NCBI GenBank assembly: GCA_008360955.1
Contig: LUCM01007344.1
Coordinates: 59,053-123,052 of the forward strand
From: Fasciolopsis buskii
Lineage: Eukaryota; Platyhelminthes; Trematoda; Plagiorchiida; Fasciolidae
Direction: 5' to 3'
Length of the DNA: 64,000 nucleotides
Shown: piece after piece, positions 59,291-64,000 of the stretch
How the letters are laid out: every line of letters starts with the position of its first letter
Numbering within the stretch: position 1 is the first letter of the stretch
Program-made: the position numbers and the translations under genes
The notes under the pieces: generated by a model
Seen by the model: only the letters and a program-made list of their open reading frames with translations
Databases searched by the model: none
What the model was told of the DNA's origin: nothing

Positions 59291-62109
59291 ACTAACTGAT
59301 AGCGGATCATGACTGATTTTTTTACACAACTTCTCGTGAACTTCAAAGTTTATTATTCATTAAGTTTTTTTCCAACCTTGTATTCTGATGAGGTGGTGAA
59401 CGCATCCTTCTTAGCACCTGTGAAAGCAAGAAGTCCAAACAACACAATGCAATAAAATTACTAAGGGATCTTTTGTCTTTCATCTTCTCACGTTGTCTGA
59501 TAATGGTGTGATGAAGTTCACTAATCAGTGGAACACGATTGCGGTTAGATGGGAAAGCCGTCCGGTGGTAGTCGCAATCAAACGTTAGACGTCCCATTCA
59601 AACCGAAAAACTTTCAGTCTGTTGATCGTAGCCGATGTTCAGGAGATAAATGACTGATCACAACACCGCTTCTGCGCCCGTGTTTGCCTTTCTTTTGAGC
59701 AGTGCACACTTGGTTTGTTTCTGCCGCATTGCTCTTCTTGTTACTGCAGTCGTGTAAAGCTGTTGTGTTTTGTTTGTTCCCCGTTTTGTATTTTCCGCTT
59801 GAATTCACACTTGCTCACTGGAATTTTGGGACAATGAACACCCGAGAGTACTCGTCATATGTTGTCATTGACGGGTTGTGCACCTTGTTCCAGTGCCTGT
59901 TCATCGGTAGCCTGATTACTTAGCATTTATACTTCCTGAGTTTGACCGGAATGGATGACGTCATGATCAGTGACCAGACTTCACAATAAGCTGAAGACCT
60001 TTGGGCGTGAAGTGCTTTCTATTAAAAATAAGGTGGATAATAGTTCTGATCGAGATTCAGTAAGTTTAGAGTTGTATTGAACTCTAAGAAGATTATGAAG
60101 TTCAGCAACAATGCTGTTATCTGTGAATTAATTTACTGCTGTTGTTTTTATGCCTCGCCACATTCGGTTGAATATATGTATATACATATATATATATTTA
60201 CATATATTGCCTATTGTGATCCATTCAAAAAATTTTTGTTATCATTCTTAAGGTTTTGATATTTGCAAGGTATCAAGAAGATCAATCAAAAGTCATTAAT
60301 TACTTTACAGGTCTCCATATTACATCTGTCTCTAGACTGTAATAAGGCCACTTAAAAATGGGAGACTTAGGATGTCTGGGTAAACTCGGCTGAACATAAA
60401 AATGTTACGGGAACAAAAAAATTTCACGAACATTTTTGGAAGCATTTTACAATTTATCCTAGATTGCTTTCATAAACGGTAACAAACTTGCCTGTCCAGT
60501 AGAAACACTTATCAAGTACTCTACCCATGGTTAGTTCAACTGGGGTCTGAAAAAAATGGTTGATCAAGAAAATGAAAAATTTCGTTTAGGGAGGAGTTTT
60601 ATGTACATCAATGTTAGGGTTGTGTCAGGATCATTTAGATGTGCTGCGGTAACAGCCAATTTTGCTACTGTGACAGTGAATCAGTGAATGTTAATTCTGT
60701 TGGTACTGCAGTGTAAAGTACCTTTGAACTGATTAAGAAACTCGGTTAATTTAGCTATTTTCTGTTTAAACGTTTACAACTTATTAAATTAAACAAAGCC
60801 AACGCCGTGATATTCATAGAGGGTTATTTTCTGTCATCCCGTGGCAGATAACTACCGACGTTTTCTGCATCATTGTACGGAAAGATTGGAACAGTGGTTA
60901 AATACTACAATCGTCATTAGATAATAAGTATTGGTTGGTAGCGCAACAGAAAAGGGAACATTATTTTCGTGAAAAATGGTGGATAATACTGAGACCTAAG
61001 GCCGCGACCCGTTATTTTTGTTGATGGATAAATGACATTTGGTTATTTGCGTAGAACTCACAAGATGGATACTTCTACAGGAAAATTCCTCGAATAAGTT
61101 GTCACACTTTCGTATTTCCATTCAAAGTATCCAATGTTGCAAGAATAAAATGCATCAAACGAGAATAAACTACGGATGCAGAAAACTTTATCAGTTTGGT
61201 GATGAACATATTGCCATGATTTTAAGAACAAATAATATGGAAATCGGATATGTCTGAGCAAAAAATAATTCACACATAACAGCACTGTTCCTGAAATTCA
61301 TAATCCCCTTAGCGTTCAATACAACTCTCAACTTATTGAATATGGATCAGAGCTATCATCCAATTTCTCTTGCACTTGGTCAGAGAGTAACCGAGAAGTT
61401 CCAAACTGTCACTCACATGGCAGATCTTTATGATTCGTTCATATTCAGAACAGTGAAGTAATGCTTGTGTACGTGGGTCACGCGATCCCGTTAATTTGGA
61501 CATCTGGCGCTAGAAGAGCCAGTGTAGTCACTTCGGTTCATTACTAAACCGGTGATTTCATCGTATTTCTTATATAAACTGCAGATTATTTGATGAATTT
61601 CTAGAAATAGTAAACAATACTGCAATCTAATTCATAAATGTGGCTGCGCATGAAACCAGTTGAATTAGACAGTTTGCCTATTACTGAATAAATGATTAAA
61701 TTTTGTTGCAGGACCGTTGTGTGAGTGCGGAATTCCAAGTATGGAAGATTTAAACGGTACCTAAGAAATTAATATTTATAGCAGATACGGTGATCAGTTA
61801 TTGTGGCTGCACAAAACCACTAATAAGAATTAACTACTGAATAATTCGTACGGTTGCGTAGAACACATGGTTACTTTGGCTTCCGTCTGGAGACTCGCAG
61901 AGCAAATAAGTAGGTGGTCGTTAAAATGATCGGAAGTCAAGTCTGCCTTACGAGGACTTGGACAGAAGCGCCGTCGTATTTGAGTTACCAGTTCAATATC
62001 GACAGAAAATTCAAAATTGCCATATCAACGATTCGGGTCACGGGTTGCAGCAATGTGCAACCGAGAAAATTTGCATCACTTGTGTGCATCATTTCAACTG
62101 AAAGTGAAG
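59291..62109. other. Anonymous AT-rich sequence
   Basis: The first few hundred bases may still belong to the decayed CR1-like element. Beyond that only short frames and the TA microsatellite at 60172 are present. Confidence 0.3.
60172..60207. repeat. Short TA/TACA microsatellite
   Basis: A 36-base imperfect TATATG/TATACA run in otherwise anonymous AT-rich sequence. Confidence 0.75.
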
Positions 62110-62432
62110 CGCATACCACCCTAACACTGAGATCAAGTTTCAAAACCTCGCGTTTCTTCTAGTCTAGAAAACAACGACATTGTAACTCCACCATTCTCCT
62201 ACAGGAGCTGCAAACTTAAAATAAGGATTTTGAGCCTAACATCTGAGTAGCCAGGCTATCTCCACCGTACCATAATGCTTCGTCGACCATCAATTATTCA
62301 CTGTGTGAAATTCACATCGGATAGTCTTTGGAGTGATGCAGAAATAATGAATAGACTGCTCATCATTGGCAATTCATTTACGTAAAGCTCACTCGAAACC
62401 ATATAGTAATAAATTAAGGGTAAGAGCATCTC
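62110..62432 (+). repeat. Left arm of a large inverted repeat
   Basis: Positions 62146-62355 are an exact 210-bp reverse complement of 62878-63087 by direct reading. Outside this core, on both sides, similarity continues for about 40-75 bp but drops to roughly 80%. The arm ends next to a tRNA-like patch (AAGAGCATCTCCC, then GCGGGAGACC) at 62420-62450. Confidence 0.9.
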
Positions 62433-62804
62433 CCACTCACGCGGGAGACCATAAGTTCCAATCAGGCTTATGACAACATCTTTGGGATACGGAAATGTTA
62501 TTCGTTATCCTTTTCTTTATAAATACGAACAATGATAAACTAACAGTCTGACAATAGTAAGGGTATGGCTACCTAGTTTCTTAAGGATGGAACAGTCGAA
62601 TTCTCGAAGGCATGACAACATTATTTCTGGTCGTAATTTCATCTATTGCACTAGGCACTATATATTACGTTATGGTGCCATATCCACGAGAAAAGCAGAC
62701 CGTTTTTTTGAGTAAATAAATGTCAGAGCACATAGGTAAATGACATTGAAAGGGTTTGTCACAACGCTCGGAGGTCAGAGAAACCGAATTCATATATTCA
62801 TCCA

Positions 62805-63125
62805 TGCTCTTCCCAGTAAGTTGTTACCAAATGGCTTCGAATGAGCTTTACATAAATGAACTGCCAATGATGAGCATTCTATTCATTATTTCTGCATCAC
62901 TCCAAAGACTATCCGATGTGAATTTCACACAGTGAATAATTGATGGTCGACGAAGCATTATGGTACGGTGGAGATAGCCTGGCTACTCAGATGTTAGGCT
63001 CAAAATCCTTATTTTAAGTTTGCAGCTCCTGTAGGAGAATGGTGGAGTTACAATGTCGTTGTTTTCTAGACTAGAAGAAACGCGAGGCTTCGAACCTTGA
63101 TCTGAATGTTTAGGTGGCATAGGTC
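62805..63125 (-). repeat. Right arm of a large inverted repeat
   Basis: The core 62878-63087 is the perfect reverse complement of 62146-62355. The spacer between cores is 522 bp. The - strand just before the core reads GATCAAGGTTCGAAGCCTCG, a B-box-like word that is decayed in the left arm, so the repeat may derive from a tRNA-related element. Confidence 0.9.
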
Positions 63126-63840
63126 CCATGCCCCGGCGAAATCACGCTGGCTGTTGTTTAATGTTTTGCAGTTATACTGTCATGGGAATGTCTTTTAATC
63201 TGGCCTATATAGTTTCACAATGACTTACGAGAAAAAAGCTGCATCGAACGACCATGGTTTTCGCTCATCATTTTAGCTTTGGTGATACATGATACATAGT
63301 TCAGAAGTTCGCATGAAATCTCCAAAAACTACGCCCACATAATTATTTTCAGCGGCACTGGGAGTTGGTAAATATCCGACAAATCATTATAAATGAAGTG
63401 CTGTTTATTTCCAGCAGCTCCCTCTGAGAAAAACCTCACCAATCAACGAAGCATGGCAGGAGAGTATAGCCTAAATTCAACAATAACAATTTGGTCAGCA
63501 GCGGACCATCTCAGTTGGTTACGATAAAAGGAGGATGAATGAGAACAATTGTCGCTTCGTACCCAACGTAAGTTGGCCCCTACTTCAGAACTCTTGTTCC
63601 CCTTTGGTGCTACCCCACATAGATACCTGCATTTTTATAGGGCAAATTTTCACCACGGTTATGTGATGCTAAAATACAAGCTATGTACTTTCAGATTTTT
63701 TGGGTTAAGGACGAAAGTCTGATTACACTAGGAAATTATTGTATACATTACGGACCCCTTTGAGAGAATTTGCGGCGACTGAACGTGGTCTGGTAGAGCA
63801 CTAGGTCATATGCCCGTCAAAGTCGTTTCTTCTAACTTTT

Positions 63841-64000
63841 TTTATCCTTTGTTTTTTTACTTCCTTTATTAATGAAATAACAATGTACACCATTCTTCAG
63901 GAAGGGCGCCGCGGCCAACGGAGGACTGGCAAGTGAGGAACTTTACCAGTGGTGGGAGGATTCGAACCCGCAATCTTCAAACCTAAACGCCACGACCTTA
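63841..64000 (-). repeat. tRNA-derived SINE, copy 3, cut by the window edge
   Basis: The tail lies at 63855-63890, followed by the body and the B box GGGTTCGAATCCTCCCACC (63955-63973 read on -). The A box would lie just beyond the window end. The sequence is close to copy 2 but lacks its internal duplication within the visible part. Confidence 0.7.

Noticed and set aside
62415..62470. A tRNA gene next to the inverted repeat
   Set aside because: The anticodon-arm-like TCTCCC/GGGAGA stem is suggestive, but the T arm and acceptor stem do not pair. It is at best a tRNA-like relic.
1..64000. CRISPR arrays, prokaryotic operons, rRNA genes, telomeric or satellite arrays
   Set aside because: No spaced direct repeats, no ribosome-binding-site-linked ORF series, no rRNA signatures and no long tandem arrays apart from TA microsatellites were seen.

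Overview
This window looks like nuclear DNA of a flatworm, most likely a digenean fluke (Fasciola-like). That is an inference. It rests on the gene style (short exons, introns from about 45 bp to 16 kb), an AT-leaning background, and a dense load of decayed non-LTR retrotransposons whose reverse transcriptase and endonuclease motifs resemble the RTE-like and CR1-like families I associate with trematodes. I see no bacterial gene organisation, rRNA or CRISPR, and no intact tRNA gene.

The one gene I can name is a TAF1A-like gene (RNA polymerase I initiation factor SL1/TIF-IB, subunit A) on the + strand. Six exons from 9324 to 36665 join in phase into 378 codons plus a stop. The first exon or exons, coding the N-terminus, were not found. 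Its five introns total about 26 kb and hold most of the repeats of the central region: RTE-like LINE pieces, a CR1-like endonuclease piece, a tRNA-derived SINE pair, (TA)32 and a 1.18-kb duplicated unit. Just upstream, on the - strand, is an unidentified three-exon gene model of about 155 residues (7991-8642). Another two-exon - strand ORF (7232-7731) lies beyond it. Both have tiny introns.

Layout. 1-6.6 kb: RTE-like LINE pieces on both strands. 7.2-8.7 kb: two small - strand gene candidates. 9.3-36.7 kb: the TAF1A-like gene. 36.7-41.7 kb: AT-rich DNA with a TA/TATA microsatellite and a moderate repeat. 41.8-44.65 kb: RTE-like reverse transcriptase followed by the second copy of the 1.18-kb unit. 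44.65-58.4 kb: largely featureless, with one SINE and weak exon candidates. 58.4-59.3 kb: CR1-like reverse transcriptase. 62.1-63.1 kb: a large inverted repeat with a perfect 210-bp core in each arm. A SINE runs off the right edge.

The retroelements are all broken by stops, frameshifts and internal deletions. Several copies nevertheless share the same lesions over more than 1 kb, which points to duplication or copying of already dead sequence. The most unusual observations are the perfect-core inverted repeat, the two nearly identical 1.18-kb units that each abut an RTE 3' end, and the 5'-complete but 3'-truncated LINE copies.
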